11,320 nt of DNA from contig JAOTUP010000024.1 in NCBI GenBank assembly GCA_029863825.1, forward strand, positions 1 to 11,320, written 5' to 3'. The notes below the pieces were generated by a model. The model was given only the letters and a program-made list of their open reading frames with translations, was not told the origin of the DNA and searched no databases. Position 1 is the stretch's first letter; each line of letters opens with the position of its first letter. Positions 1 to 9,027 of the stretch are shown here, piece by piece. The translations under genes were made by a program, and so were the position numbers. The stretch is from Acidobacteriota bacterium (GTDB lineage: Bacteria > Acidobacteriota > Thermoanaerobaculia > Multivoradales > JAHEKO01).

Positions 1-615
1 GATCTCGAGCAACGAGGCGGAAGCCAGTCGGTGGCCGGCACCGCCATCTGCGATCTCCTCGAGCCTGAGGGGTTTCCGCAAGCGCTCGATGCCGGAAGGG
101 AAGCCTTCGGTGAGCTCGAGACAGTCGTGGTCACGGCAGGGCTCTTCGCCGGGCAGGACGCGCTGGAGAGCGATCGGCATCTCATGCGCCGGCTACTCGA
201 TGTGGACTTTGCCCGCACGGTGGAGTTCTGTGAGGCGGCAAAAGAGCGACTGCTCGACGCTGGCGGTGGCACACTCTGCGTCTTCAGCTCGGTCGCCGGT
301 GAGCGTGGCCGAAAACCGACTGTCCTCTACGGGGCCGCCAAGGCGGGGCTCACCCGGTACCTCGAAGGACTCGACCACCGACACCGGCACGATGGCCTCG
401 TCACCGTCACCGTCAAGCCCGGTTTCGTCAAGACCGGCATGACCGCGGGCCTCGACCCGCCGCCCTTCGCCGGCGAACCCGAGGCCGTGGCCCGGCGGGT
501 GCTGCGCGCAATCGACCGCAAGGCACCGGTCGTCTACGCGCCCGCTCCGTGGCGTTGGGTGATGCTTGTCATCCGCAACCTCCCACGCGCGGTCATGAGG
601 CGCCTCGGTTTCTAG
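1..615 (+). CDS. SDR family oxidoreductase, DprE2-like (5' truncated)
   Basis: NAD(P)-dependent short-chain dehydrogenase/reductase, cut by the left window edge. The frame is open from base 1; the GTG at 31 is unlikely to be the true start because the N-terminal Rossmann beta-alpha unit with its TGxxxGxG nucleotide motif is missing. Visible SDR landmarks are VVVTAG (the NNAG position, about base 127), the catalytic serine in FSSVAG (283-300), the YGAAK catalytic Tyr/Lys pair (Tyr 328-330, Lys 340-342) and a PGFVKTGM segment after the last core strand. The C-terminal part, with VYAPAPWRWVM then a basic PRAVMRRLGF tail, resembles the decaprenylphospho-ribose 2'-keto reductase DprE2 and related SDRs that act on polyprenyl-linked sugars, rather than FabG-type enzymes. 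That subfamily call rests on remembered family patterns and is tentative; the SDR assignment is firm. The partner genes expected for a DprE pathway (FAD oxidase, UbiA prenyltransferase) would lie to the left, outside the window. Confidence 0.88.
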   Translation, partial: DLEQRGGSQSVAGTAICDLLEPEGFPQALDAGREAFGELETVVVTAGLFAGQDALESDRHLMRRLLDVDFARTVEFCEAAKERLLDAGGGTLCVFSSVAGERGRKPTVLYGAAKAGLTRYLEGLDHRHRHDGLVTVTVKPGFVKTGMTAGLDPPPFAGEPEAVARRVLRAIDRKAPVVYAPAPWRWVMLVIRNLPRAVMRRLGF

Positions 616-617
616 CC

Positions 618-643
618 TTCGAGAGACTCTAGAGACTCTCGAG
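618..643. terminator. Imperfect palindrome between convergent genes, possible bidirectional terminator
   Basis: Between the SDR stop (613-615) and the pepF stop (629-631) lies a near-perfect palindrome. Its outer arms are CGAGAG (620-625) and CTCTCG (636-641), its core is CTCTAGAG (627-634), and a single A-A mismatch sits on each side of the core. It contains the pepF stop codon and could fold as a hairpin on either strand, as expected for a shared terminator of two converging genes. There is no T-run after it on either side, so it does not fit a classical rho-independent terminator. It could also be chance in a sequence rich in TCGA and CTCGAG. Confidence 0.3.
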
Positions 644-2425
644 CTCGTCGACGATGCCCTCGACGACGCGGAATCCGCCACGCCAGAACTCGGGATCGGT
701 GACGTCGACGCCGACCTCGGACAGGATCTCCTGCGGCCGGGCGGAGCCACCGTGAGCGAGCAATCGCAAGTAACCAGGAACGAAACCCTCGCCCTGTTCC
801 TGGTACCGACGGTACAAAGCGAGCACCAGGAGCTGCCCGAAGCTGTACGCGTAGCAGTAGAAAGGCGTCTGGTAGATGTGGGGAATCGACACCCATTCGT
901 AACGGAACTCATTCGCAAGCTCCACAGAGCCACCGAACTGTTCCTCGAGAAGCGAGAAGTACCTTTCGTGCAACGCCTCCGGCGCTTGACCTTCGAGAAT
1001 CGCCCGATGGGCCTCGATCTCGAAGCGCACAAAATATGCCTGGCGCAGCACCGTGGCGTAGATGTCGTCCATCGACGCGGCCAACAGCTCCCGCCGCACC
1101 ACTGGATCCTGTTCCTGCGCGAGGAGTCGATCCGTCAAGAGCTGTTCGGCAAAGACTGATGCCGTCTCAGCGAGCGGCAGCGAAGCATGCTGCGTTAGAA
1201 CCGAGTGATCCTCGGCGAGGAGGCTGTGCACCGCGTGGCCCAGTTCGTGAGCCAGCGTCGCGACATCGCGGACCTTGCCTGTGTAGTTGAGCAATATCCA
1301 GGGCGTCTGAGAGGGAAGCACTGTGGCGCAGAAAGCTCCACCCTTTTTGCCCTTCCTCAGCTCACTGTCGATGTGATCGTCGTCGAACACCCGTCTGGCC
1401 AGCGAGCCTACCTGGAGGTGGAAACGGTCGAACGTCTCGAGGACCGTTTCGACGCCCTCCTCGTACGGGATCTGGCGGTCACTGGCCGCGAGCGGCGCGT
1501 AGAGATCGTAGCGACGGAGTTTCTCCAGCCCGAGCCACTTTGCCTTGAGACGAAAGTACCGCTGAAAGATCGGAGCACTCTCGGTGCACACGCCGAGAAG
1601 TGCCTCGACCGCGTCATCGGGAATGTCGTTGGCAAGGTTGCGGACGGCGATAGGCGAGCCGAATCCGCGCAGCTCGAGGTTTTCACTCGCCCAGTCACGC
1701 ACCCGGTTGACGTAGATCTGTCCGAGGATCTTGGCGTCGGCCTCGTAGACGCGATGGATCTCGTGGTAGGCCGATTCACGTCGATCGGCGTCCGGCGAGT
1801 AGAAATACGCGGATACCTCCGATCGGCTGAGCGTCTTCGTCTCCCCATCGACATCGAGCTCGAACTCGAGCCGGTTGGTGAGCATCGAGTAAAGCGTCAA
1901 GACTGCCTGAATGCCGTTGGCGTCCTTGAGATTGACGATACGCTCGGACGGCTCATCGAGAGTGAAGTCCTTGAGCCGTCTCAAGTCTCTCAAAAAGTGC
2001 CGGTAGTCAGCGCTCAGTATGTCGTCGCCTGCGGGCAGCAGACGCTCGGCCGCATCGTCATCGAGATCCTTCCACCACAGGGTAAAAAAGAGGAGCCGAT
2101 TCTGTAACCCGGTCAGCACCTGATCCATACGGTTCGAGTAGGTGAGCGCCGCCTCGTCCTGGGTGTCGGAAGCGAACCAGAGAGACCCGTACGCTGACAG
2201 GACATAGCTCTTCTCGGCCGCCGCCTCGTAGCGCTCGATCAGCCGACGAAGCTCGCTCGGCTCCAGTTCGAGTTCGAGACGCGAACGCTCGGCCTCGAGC
2301 TCGGAGACCAGCGCTTCGAGCTCTTGCAGCCGTGACGAGATCGTCTCGGTCTTGGTGTTCGGCAGAAGCCCTGAGAGGCTCCAGGTCGTCTGCCGATAGC
2401 CGGTACCTTTCTCAGTGGTGCTCAT
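629..2425 (-). CDS. pepF: M3 family oligoendopeptidase (PepF type)
   Basis: Cytosolic zinc metallopeptidase of about 598 residues that cleaves short peptides; about 600 residues is usual for PepF/M3B proteins. The zinc-binding HELGH motif is at residues 393-397 (bases 1235-1249), with the likely third ligand Glu420 in an ETASVFAE segment. A C-terminal HIYQTPFYCYAYSFGQ stretch matches the conserved His/Tyr substrate-binding region of the family. Residues about 25-70 are rich in Leu, Glu and Arg and probably form the helical, coiled-coil-like start of the N-terminal domain. There is no signal peptide. I chose the ATG at 2425 because AAGGAG lies 4 bases upstream and the protein then begins in a family-like way. 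The frame stays open to 2728, but that extra 101-residue stretch is basic, low in hydrophobic pattern, and overlaps plus-strand sequence that looks like a decayed gene. The gene is monocistronic as far as can be seen and converges with the SDR. Confidence 0.93.
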   Translation of the reverse strand: MSTTEKGTGYRQTTWSLSGLLPNTKTETISSRLQELEALVSELEAERSRLELELEPSELRRLIERYEAAAEKSYVLSAYGSLWFASDTQDEAALTYSNRMDQVLTGLQNRLLFFTLWWKDLDDDAAERLLPAGDDILSADYRHFLRDLRRLKDFTLDEPSERIVNLKDANGIQAVLTLYSMLTNRLEFELDVDGETKTLSRSEVSAYFYSPDADRRESAYHEIHRVYEADAKILGQIYVNRVRDWASENLELRGFGSPIAVRNLANDIPDDAVEALLGVCTESAPIFQRYFRLKAKWLGLEKLRRYDLYAPLAASDRQIPYEEGVETVLETFDRFHLQVGSLARRVFDDDHIDSELRKGKKGGAFCATVLPSQTPWILLNYTGKVRDVATLAHELGHAVHSLLAEDHSVLTQHASLPLAETASVFAEQLLTDRLLAQEQDPVVRRELLAASMDDIYATVLRQAYFVRFEIEAHRAILEGQAPEALHERYFSLLEEQFGGSVELANEFRYEWVSIPHIYQTPFYCYAYSFGQLLVLALYRRYQEQGEGFVPGYLRLLAHGGSARPQEILSEVGVDVTDPEFWRGGFRVVEGIVDELESL

Positions 2426-2513
2426 CTCTCTCCTTATCTCCGATTCGCGACCCGCTGTTGGCCTCTCCAAACCAGCCGAAGGCGCGACTCTACCGCACGG
2501 TTTCGCAAGCTGA

Positions 2514-2976
2514 GCGCCGAGCCGCGGAAAAGCTGATCTCCGTGCCGACCCTGGAAATCCCGACCCTCCAAGGGGTTGCGGCGAGGCCTCCCGAATCCAC
2601 TTCGCGCTCTTGACCCGGCTTCCTGAAGACGTATCGTTCACGCAGTATCTCGCAACCGTCGTGCCCGCCTTCGACCAGGGTGGTTTCAACTTCGCGACGG
2701 CAAAGTCGACCAGGCCCAAGCCGCGCAAGACCTGGGCCGCTTGTTACCCGAGTGGTATCTGTCGTCAGTGAAACATGGGCATGATCCGTCCGATCACGGT
2801 GACTGAAGTCCCGTCCGCCGCAGGCGCGCCTGATGCCGACATCCAGATCACTCTGACCAACTCGGAGATGGTGGTCGAGGGCCAGCTGACATCCGGTGCG
2901 CACACCGTTGCGGTCCATTTCGAGGAGCACCCCGGATTTGGCCTCGGCAACGATGTGCATCTCGCCAGACGAGACG
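2514..2976 (+). pseudogene. Remnant of a secreted cupredoxin-like protein gene
   Basis: This 550-bp stretch between pepF and sufU has no intact gene. On the plus strand one frame carries protein-like sequence on both sides of an in-frame TGA (2769-2771). The first part (from about 2592) reads RIHFALLTRLPEDVSFTQYL. After the stop comes GMIRPITVTEV (from 2778), then DADIQITLTNSEMV and LTSGAHTVAVHFEE, ending in GNDVHLAR near 2967. The order fits secreted cupredoxin-like proteins common in environmental bacteria: a 'HH-x-LVRL-PEG' segment, an 'ICFIPS...H..KGM.R.LTV' segment, then a second domain with 'AGRHTIRVEN...PHEVVLVRL'. Third codon positions after 2775 are strongly GC, as in real genes. The signal peptide region, the middle domain and everything after DVHLAR are missing or scrambled, and the frame runs into antisense sufU. 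I infer a decayed, truncated copy. The family match is from memory and could be wrong. No terminator for sufU and no clear pepF promoter is visible here. Confidence 0.45.
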
Positions 2977-2977
2977 C

Positions 2978-3436
2978 CTATTCCGTCGTCGCTGCGTCTT
3001 TGCGCCCATCCAGGGCTGCTTTCAACGTGTGCCACGGGAGCGTCGCGCACTTGACCCGGATGGGGAACTCGCGCACGCCCTCGAAAACCGCGAGCTTGCC
3101 GAGTTCGGCAGAGGCCTTCTCGCGCACGCTCGGATCGCCGGTCAGAAGCGTGTGGAACTCCCGGAACAGATGCTCGATCTCGTCGCGCGATTTGCCTTTG
3201 ACGGCGTCCGTCATAATCGATGCCGATGCCTTGGAGATCGCACAGCCCGAGCCTTCGAAGCTGACCTCGGAGACCCCATCGTTGTCCAGCTTGAGATGCA
3301 CCGTCAGGCGGTCGCCACAGAGCGGATTGTGCCCGGCGGCCGAGCGATCGGCGTCCTCGAGCGTGCCGAAGTTCCGCGGCCTCTTGTTGTGATCGAGGAT
3401 GACCTCCTGGTAGAGGTCATGAAGCTCCGACGACAT
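2978..3436 (-). CDS. sufU: SufU, zinc-dependent sulfur acceptor for SufS
   Basis: IscU-like protein of 152 residues, the usual length of SufU. It accepts persulfide sulfur from SufS and passes it to the SufBCD scaffold. The metal and sulfur-handling residues of the family are all visible: Cys40 and Asp42 (NPLCGD), Cys65 (GSGCAIS) and Cys130 (VKCATLPWHTL). The 64-residue span between Cys65 and Cys130 carries the insertion that separates SufU from the true scaffold IscU, and the IscU-specific conserved His before the last Cys is absent, as expected. The ATG at 3436 overlaps the sufS TGA by one base (TGATG), so the two genes are probably translationally coupled; the open frame extends upstream to 3568 but only inside sufS. 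It is the last gene of the operon, and no sufT or sufA follows it in this window. Confidence 0.95.
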   Translation of the reverse strand: MSSELHDLYQEVILDHNKRPRNFGTLEDADRSAAGHNPLCGDRLTVHLKLDNDGVSEVSFEGSGCAISKASASIMTDAVKGKSRDEIEHLFREFHTLLTGDPSVREKASAELGKLAVFEGVREFPIRVKCATLPWHTLKAALDGRKDAATTE

Positions 3437-4707
3437 CAGCCGAAGACCTCTTTGACTTTGCCCAACGCTTCGACGAGGCGATCGATGTCTTCTCTCGTGT
3501 TGTAGAGCGCCAGCGACGCGCGCGCCGTTGCTGCAATTCCGAAGCGATCCATTACCGGCTGAGCGCAATGATGACCGACCCTAATGGCCACCCCCTCGCG
3601 GTCGACGATGGTGCCGACATCGTGGGCATGAACGCCATCAATCAAGAAAGACAGGACGCCGGCCTTACGCTCGGCCGTGCCCACCAAAGTGAGCCCGGGT
3701 ACCGCCTCGAGCATGGCTGTCGCGTAGCTCAGGAGATCTTCTTCGTGGGCTCCGATCGCCTCGTAGCCGAGGTCGTCGAGAAAATCCACCACCGCCCCCA
3801 AAGCGATGGCACCGGCGATGTTGGGTGTTCCCGCTTCGAAGCGTGCCGGCGGCTCACGAAACTCGGTCTTCTCGAACGTAACCGAGCTAATCATCTCGCC
3901 CCCACCCTCATATGGCGGCATCGACCTGAGCAGTTCGCCCTTGCCATACAGGGCGCCGATCCCCGTGGGTCCGAAAGCTTTGTGCCCGGAGAACGTGTAG
4001 AAATCGCAGTCGAGAGCCTGCACGTCGACGGCCATATGCGGCACCGCCTGGGCACCATCGATCAGCACCTTGGCGCCGTAGCTGTGCGCTGCATCGACGA
4101 TACTGCCTACCGGATTGATGGTGCCAAGCGCATTCGACACGTGACCGACCGCTACGATCTTGGTGCGATCTGACAGCAGTGCGAAGAACTCATCCATGAT
4201 GAGCGCCCCGTCATCGTCGATCGGGACAACTCGAAGCACACCCCCAGTGGCTTCACACAACATTTGCCACGGAACGATGTTGGAGTGATGCTCCATGGTC
4301 GTCACAAGTACTTCGTCGTCTTGGCGAACATGCTGACGGCCGTACGTCGAGGCGACGAGATTGATGCCTTCTGTTGTTCCGCGCACGAAGACGATGTCGC
4401 GTGCCGAGGGAGCGTTCAACAGTGCCTGAACCTTCGATCGCGCCCCCTCATAGGCGGCGGTCGCCGCGATCGACAGGTAGTGCACACCACGGTGTACGTT
4501 GGCGTAGAACTCTCGATAGCAGCGCATCTCGGCATCGAGCACCGCGCTCGGCTTCTGCGCCGAGGCGGCGCTGTCCAGGTAGACGAGTGGCTTTCCGTAG
4601 ACCTCGAGCGACAGCGCCGGGAATTGGGCGCGCACGCTGGCAACATCGAAAGCAGGACGGCCGGCTTCAGCGCCGGCCGTCTCCTCTCTGTTGCGAGCTA
4701 CAGTCAT
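3436..4707 (-). CDS. sufS: SufS cysteine desulfurase
   Basis: PLP-dependent group II cysteine desulfurase that converts cysteine to alanine and holds the sulfur as a persulfide for SufU. From the ATG at 4707 it is 423 residues. The PLP lysine is Lys243 (SGHKAFGPTG) and the persulfide cysteine is Cys381 (RVGHHCAQPVM). Their separation of 138 residues equals that of Lys226 and Cys364 in E. coli SufS. Other family marks are YLDSAASAQKP near the N-terminus, TTMEHHSN, and the RFEAGTPN segment. An alternative ATG at 4743 lies six bases after the sufD stop and adds 12 low-complexity residues (MPGRRNRSGGEV). I prefer 4707 because GGGGAGG precedes it and the extra residues look like leader sequence, but neither start has ideal spacing. 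The gene is tightly linked to sufD upstream and sufU downstream. Confidence 0.95.
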   Translation of the reverse strand: MTVARNREETAGAEAGRPAFDVASVRAQFPALSLEVYGKPLVYLDSAASAQKPSAVLDAEMRCYREFYANVHRGVHYLSIAATAAYEGARSKVQALLNAPSARDIVFVRGTTEGINLVASTYGRQHVRQDDEVLVTTMEHHSNIVPWQMLCEATGGVLRVVPIDDDGALIMDEFFALLSDRTKIVAVGHVSNALGTINPVGSIVDAAHSYGAKVLIDGAQAVPHMAVDVQALDCDFYTFSGHKAFGPTGIGALYGKGELLRSMPPYEGGGEMISSVTFEKTEFREPPARFEAGTPNIAGAIALGAVVDFLDDLGYEAIGAHEEDLLSYATAMLEAVPGLTLVGTAERKAGVLSFLIDGVHAHDVGTIVDREGVAIRVGHHCAQPVMDRFGIAATARASLALYNTREDIDRLVEALGKVKEVFG

Positions 4708-4748
4708 CACCTCCCCACCAGACCGGTTCCGCCGGCCCGGCATACTCC

Positions 4749-6083
4749 TTACACCGCCTGTCGCACGACGTCGCCCTTCGGCAACCGTCGAAAGAGAAAC
4801 TCCTCGAGATCTTGTCGCACTGACGGAACCTTGATCCGCTCGACGATGTCGGCAGCGAACGCGTAGGTGAGAAGACTCCTTGCGGCCTCTTCTCCGATTC
4901 CGCGGGAGCGCAAGTAGAAGATACCCAGCTCATCGAGCTGGCCGACGGTCGACCCGTGGGTGCATTTGACATCGTCGGCGAAGATCTCGAGCTGGGGGTT
5001 CGAATTCGCTACGGCATTTTTCGATAGCAGCAGATTACGGTTGGTCTGCTTGGCATCGGTCTTCTGCGCCCCGCGATGAACGTAGATGCGACCGTTGAAC
5101 ACTGCCCGCGACCGATCCTCGAGAATTCCCTTGAACAGTTCGTGGCTATCGCAATTCGGCTGTGCGTGCTCGACTCGCATGTGATTGTCGACGAGTTGTG
5201 TGCCCTCGACCATATAGAGGCCATTGAGCGTGGCCTCCGCGCCCTCGCCATCGAGCACGGCATTGACGTCGTTGCGCACCAACCCTCCACCCCAGGAGAT
5301 GGAGTGAGACGAGAAGTTGCTATCTCGATGCTGCAGCAACTGAAACGTCGCGACGTGAAACGCCGAAATCGATTCGCGCTGCAACTTGTAGTGGTCGACG
5401 GTTGCGTTCGCTCCGACCACGACCTCGGTCACCGGGCAAGTGAAGTAGTTGCCGTCGCCGATACTGCCGTACTGTTCGACGACCGTCGACTGACTGCTTT
5501 CCTCGGCCACTATCAGCAGACGCGGGAAGCACGCGAACGGCTTTCCATCGGTTCGCCCGAGATGGATGATGTTGATCGGCTGTTCGACGACGACCCCGCG
5601 CGGGATGAAGAGAAAGGCGCCGTCGCGATGAAGTGCCGTGTTGAGCGCCACGAACGAATGCTCGCCGAACGTGGCAAAGCCCAGGTGCGGCTCGATCTTC
5701 TCCGGGTGCGAGCTCCATGCTGCCTCCAGCCCGGAGACGACAACGCCATCTGGCAGGCCCTCGAGATTTGAGAGCTCGGGTGAAAACCGGCCGTTGATCA
5801 ACACCAGCTCGCAGGTCCCGTCATAGCGAAAATCGGCCAGCTCGCCTGCCTTCACGCCGTTGGCGGATGGAGAGAGGTCGAAAGCCGCTTTGGCAATAGG
5901 AGCGACATTGGTGAAACGCCACTCCTCGAGCCGTGTCGTGGGAAACCCAAGGTCTTCGAAACGAGCGATTGCGGAACGACGAAGCTCGGTGATCTTGCCG
6001 GGCTCATGCTCGGCTCGACTCGCGGCGAGCCTCTCGAAGGCCTCCACGTAGCGCTCTTTCTCGGTTGCAATCGCGGTCGTCAT
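4749..6083 (-). CDS. sufD: SufD, Fe-S cluster assembly scaffold subunit
   Basis: SufD forms the SufBC2D scaffold complex with SufB and two SufC subunits, where Fe-S clusters are assembled. The protein is 444 residues, near the family norm. The N-terminal helical region contains TTRLEEWRFTNV, a SufD hallmark (the 'PTrRdEeWkyT' segment). The middle is the beta-helix core (NIIHLG, STVVEQYGS, SHSISWGGGLVRND). The C-terminal core domain has FADDVKCTHGSTVGQLDE with Cys374 and His376, corresponding to Cys358 and His360 of E. coli SufD; His360 is implicated in cluster formation at the SufB-SufD interface. The ending ARSLLTYAFAADIVERI is typical of the SufB/SufD superfamily. It begins 154 bases after the sufC stop with only a weak GGGTGG upstream. 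Its TAA stop overlaps an AAGGAG sequence just before the downstream ATG at 4743. Confidence 0.96.
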   Translation of the reverse strand: MTTAIATEKERYVEAFERLAASRAEHEPGKITELRRSAIARFEDLGFPTTRLEEWRFTNVAPIAKAAFDLSPSANGVKAGELADFRYDGTCELVLINGRFSPELSNLEGLPDGVVVSGLEAAWSSHPEKIEPHLGFATFGEHSFVALNTALHRDGAFLFIPRGVVVEQPINIIHLGRTDGKPFACFPRLLIVAEESSQSTVVEQYGSIGDGNYFTCPVTEVVVGANATVDHYKLQRESISAFHVATFQLLQHRDSNFSSHSISWGGGLVRNDVNAVLDGEGAEATLNGLYMVEGTQLVDNHMRVEHAQPNCDSHELFKGILEDRSRAVFNGRIYVHRGAQKTDAKQTNRNLLLSKNAVANSNPQLEIFADDVKCTHGSTVGQLDELGIFYLRSRGIGEEAARSLLTYAFAADIVERIKVPSVRQDLEEFLFRRLPKGDVVRQAV

Positions 6084-6237
6084 CGTTGCCAGCCCACCCT
6101 TTTCTCCAGGCTTCGTTGTGAGAGGCCGAAGCGTGACGCAGGCATACTCGACGTAGGTCGAGGAAGTCGCAGAGAACGTAACGAAGTAGATTCAAGCATG
6201 TCTGGTCTCACAGTAGACAGTTGGTGAGGAGGTCGAG
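6084..6237 (-). other. Untranslated gap between sufC and sufD with a small stem-loop
   Basis: This 154-bp spacer is the only sizeable gap inside the operon; the other junctions are 1 to 42 bases. No convincing small gene is present: the open frame across it (6080-6277) is rich in Arg and Ser and has no ribosome-binding site. A perfect 6-bp stem-loop, CTCGAC-CTAC-GTCGAG read on the minus strand, lies at 6147-6162. A second short repeat (GTCT/AGAC, about 6199-6217) sits closer to sufC. Neither is followed by a T-run, so neither is a standard terminator. The hairpin could stabilise or process the mRNA between sufC and sufD, or be chance. I see no clear internal promoter. Confidence 0.3.
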
Positions 6238-7008
6238 CTATACGCCGACCGGCATTTCGAGCTTGTCTTCGAGCCACACGTAGCCCTTGTCCTCGAGCTC
6301 CTCGGCAAGCTCCTTGCCTCCGGAACGGACGATCTTGCCGTCAACGAGGACATGCACATGATTCGGCACGATGTAGTTCAACAAGCGCTGATAGTGGGTG
6401 ATGACGACAAAGGATCGCTTCTCGCTCCGCAGCGAATTGACGCCTTCGGCAACGATCTTGAGCGCGTCGATATCGAGTCCCGAGTCCGTCTCGTCGAGGA
6501 TACCGAGAACCGGATCGAGCACCGCCATGTGGAAGATCTCGTTGCGTTTCTTCTCGCCGCCTGAGAATCCCTCGTTGACCGGACGTTGAAGAAGGGTCTC
6601 CTCCATCTTGACCACCTTCATCTTTTCGCGCACATAGGAGAGAAACTCCATCGCATCCATCTCTTCTTGCTCGCGGTGCTTGCGAATCGCATTGAGAGCC
6701 GCCTTCAGGAAGTAGACGTTGCTGACACCGGGGATCTCCACTGGGTACTGGAAGGCCATGAAGAGACCCTCCCGGGCGCGATCTTCAGGTGGCAGCTCCA
6801 GCAAGTCCTGACCCTTGTAGAGGACCTGACCTTCAGTGACTTCGTACTCCTCGCGACCAGCTAGCACCTGAGCGAGCGTCGATTTCCCCGAACCGTTCGG
6901 TCCCATGATGGCATGCACTTCGCCCATGTTGACCTCGAGATCTACTCCTTTGAGTATTTCTGTTTCCTCGACTCGAACATGCAAGTTCTTGACGTGTAAA
7001 AGACTCAT
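6238..7008 (-). CDS. sufC: SufC, Fe-S assembly ATPase
   Basis: ABC-type ATPase of 256 residues, the usual SufC length, that works in the cytosol as part of SufBC2D rather than as a transporter. ATP binding and hydrolysis drive the change in the SufB-SufD pair that allows cluster formation. The motifs are complete: Walker A GPNGSGKS (residues 36-43), Q-loop AFQYPVEIPG (from about 85), ABC signature FSGGEKKRNE (148-157), Walker B with catalytic glutamate ILDETDSGLD (170-179) and switch His205 (ITHYQRLL). The SufC-typical KKRNEI and DETDSGLDIDALK stretches separate it from ordinary ABC transport ATPases. The start at 7008 has GAGGA about 11 bases upstream. It lies 42 bases after sufB and before the 154-bp gap to sufD. 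Confidence 0.97.
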   Translation of the reverse strand: MSLLHVKNLHVRVEETEILKGVDLEVNMGEVHAIMGPNGSGKSTLAQVLAGREEYEVTEGQVLYKGQDLLELPPEDRAREGLFMAFQYPVEIPGVSNVYFLKAALNAIRKHREQEEMDAMEFLSYVREKMKVVKMEETLLQRPVNEGFSGGEKKRNEIFHMAVLDPVLGILDETDSGLDIDALKIVAEGVNSLRSEKRSFVVITHYQRLLNYIVPNHVHVLVDGKIVRSGGKELAEELEDKGYVWLEDKLEMPVGV

Positions 7009-7050
7009 TGCGTAGCGTCCTCTTCTTCTTTCTCGCGTTCCGCTCTTCAG

Positions 7051-8505
<1,455 letters not shown>

Positions 8506-8522
8506 GTGCTCTCTTCCTCTTT

Positions 8523-8993
8523 CTAGCGTGCTTCGTCGAATGACCCATGTGCATCCGCACCGCTACCCAGTGTCACCAAGCTGCCGTGGATCGGCTGTGT
8601 CATCTCGGCGAGCGTGATCTCTTCCAGAGCGCCGCGGATGGCTTCGTTGATCCGCTGCCAGTTGCCGCGCACGACGCAGGACGGTTCCTGAACGCACTCG
8701 CCAGGAGCCTCATCGATGCATTCTGTGATGGCAATCGGTCCGTCGAGAGCGGTGATGATGTCGGCCACCGACACAGCGTCGGCACTGCGCGCCAGGGAGT
8801 AGCCGCCCTTTACACCCCGATTCGAGCTCAAGAGGCCGGCGCGCGCCAGAAGCTTCAGGATCTTGCTCACGGTTGGCGCCGGAAGCTGCGTCTCTTCAGC
8901 CAGTTCCGTGGCATTCACCTGACGCTCCGACCGCCTCGCCAGATGCGTCAGAAGCACGATGCCATAGTCGGCCTGTTTGGTCATGCGGATCAT
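8523..8993 (-). CDS. Rrf2-family SUF system regulator
   Basis: Transcription factor of 156 residues in the Rrf2/IscR family, closest in pattern to the 'SUF system Fe-S cluster assembly regulator' group found ahead of sufBCDS operons. The winged helix-turn-helix spans about residues 10-68, with recognition-helix region PAPTVSKILKLLARAGLL and wing RGVKGGYSLAR. The dimerisation helix follows (SVADIITALDGPI). Three cysteines, Cys92, Cys100 and Cys106, sit where IscR has its [2Fe-2S] ligands (92, 98, 104), so a cluster-sensing role is likely; the spacing from first to second cysteine is two residues longer. The first-gene position and the palindrome in its promoter point to autoregulation plus control of the suf genes. 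The ATG at 8993 is chosen by family length; no strong ribosome-binding site is visible, and Met4 (8984) is a possible alternative. Confidence 0.93.
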   Translation of the reverse strand: MIRMTKQADYGIVLLTHLARRSERQVNATELAEETQLPAPTVSKILKLLARAGLLSSNRGVKGGYSLARSADAVSVADIITALDGPIAITECIDEAPGECVQEPSCVVRGNWQRINEAIRGALEEITLAEMTQPIHGSLVTLGSGADAHGSFDEAR

Positions 8994-9027
8994 TGTCAGG
9001 ATGTCCCGAAAGACAGCTCTCGTCGAA

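Noticed and set aside
1205..2107. 300-residue plus-strand open frame opposite pepF
   Set aside because: It lies wholly antisense to the well-supported M3 peptidase, which carries the HELGH motif, and shows no recognisable domain.
2426..2728. N-terminal extension of the oligoendopeptidase frame to 2728
   Set aside because: The extra residues are basic and lack family similarity, while the ATG at 2425 has AAGGAG upstream and gives the normal PepF length.
2775..3392. Long plus-strand frame continuing from the cupredoxin-like segment through sufU
   Set aside because: After about 2970 it is only the antisense shadow of sufU; the protein-like part ends at DVHLAR, so it is not one intact gene.
6080..6277. 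Small minus-strand open frame spanning the sufC-sufD gap
   Set aside because: It overlaps the sufC 3' end, is rich in Arg and Ser as expected of random frames in GC-rich DNA, and has no ribosome-binding site.
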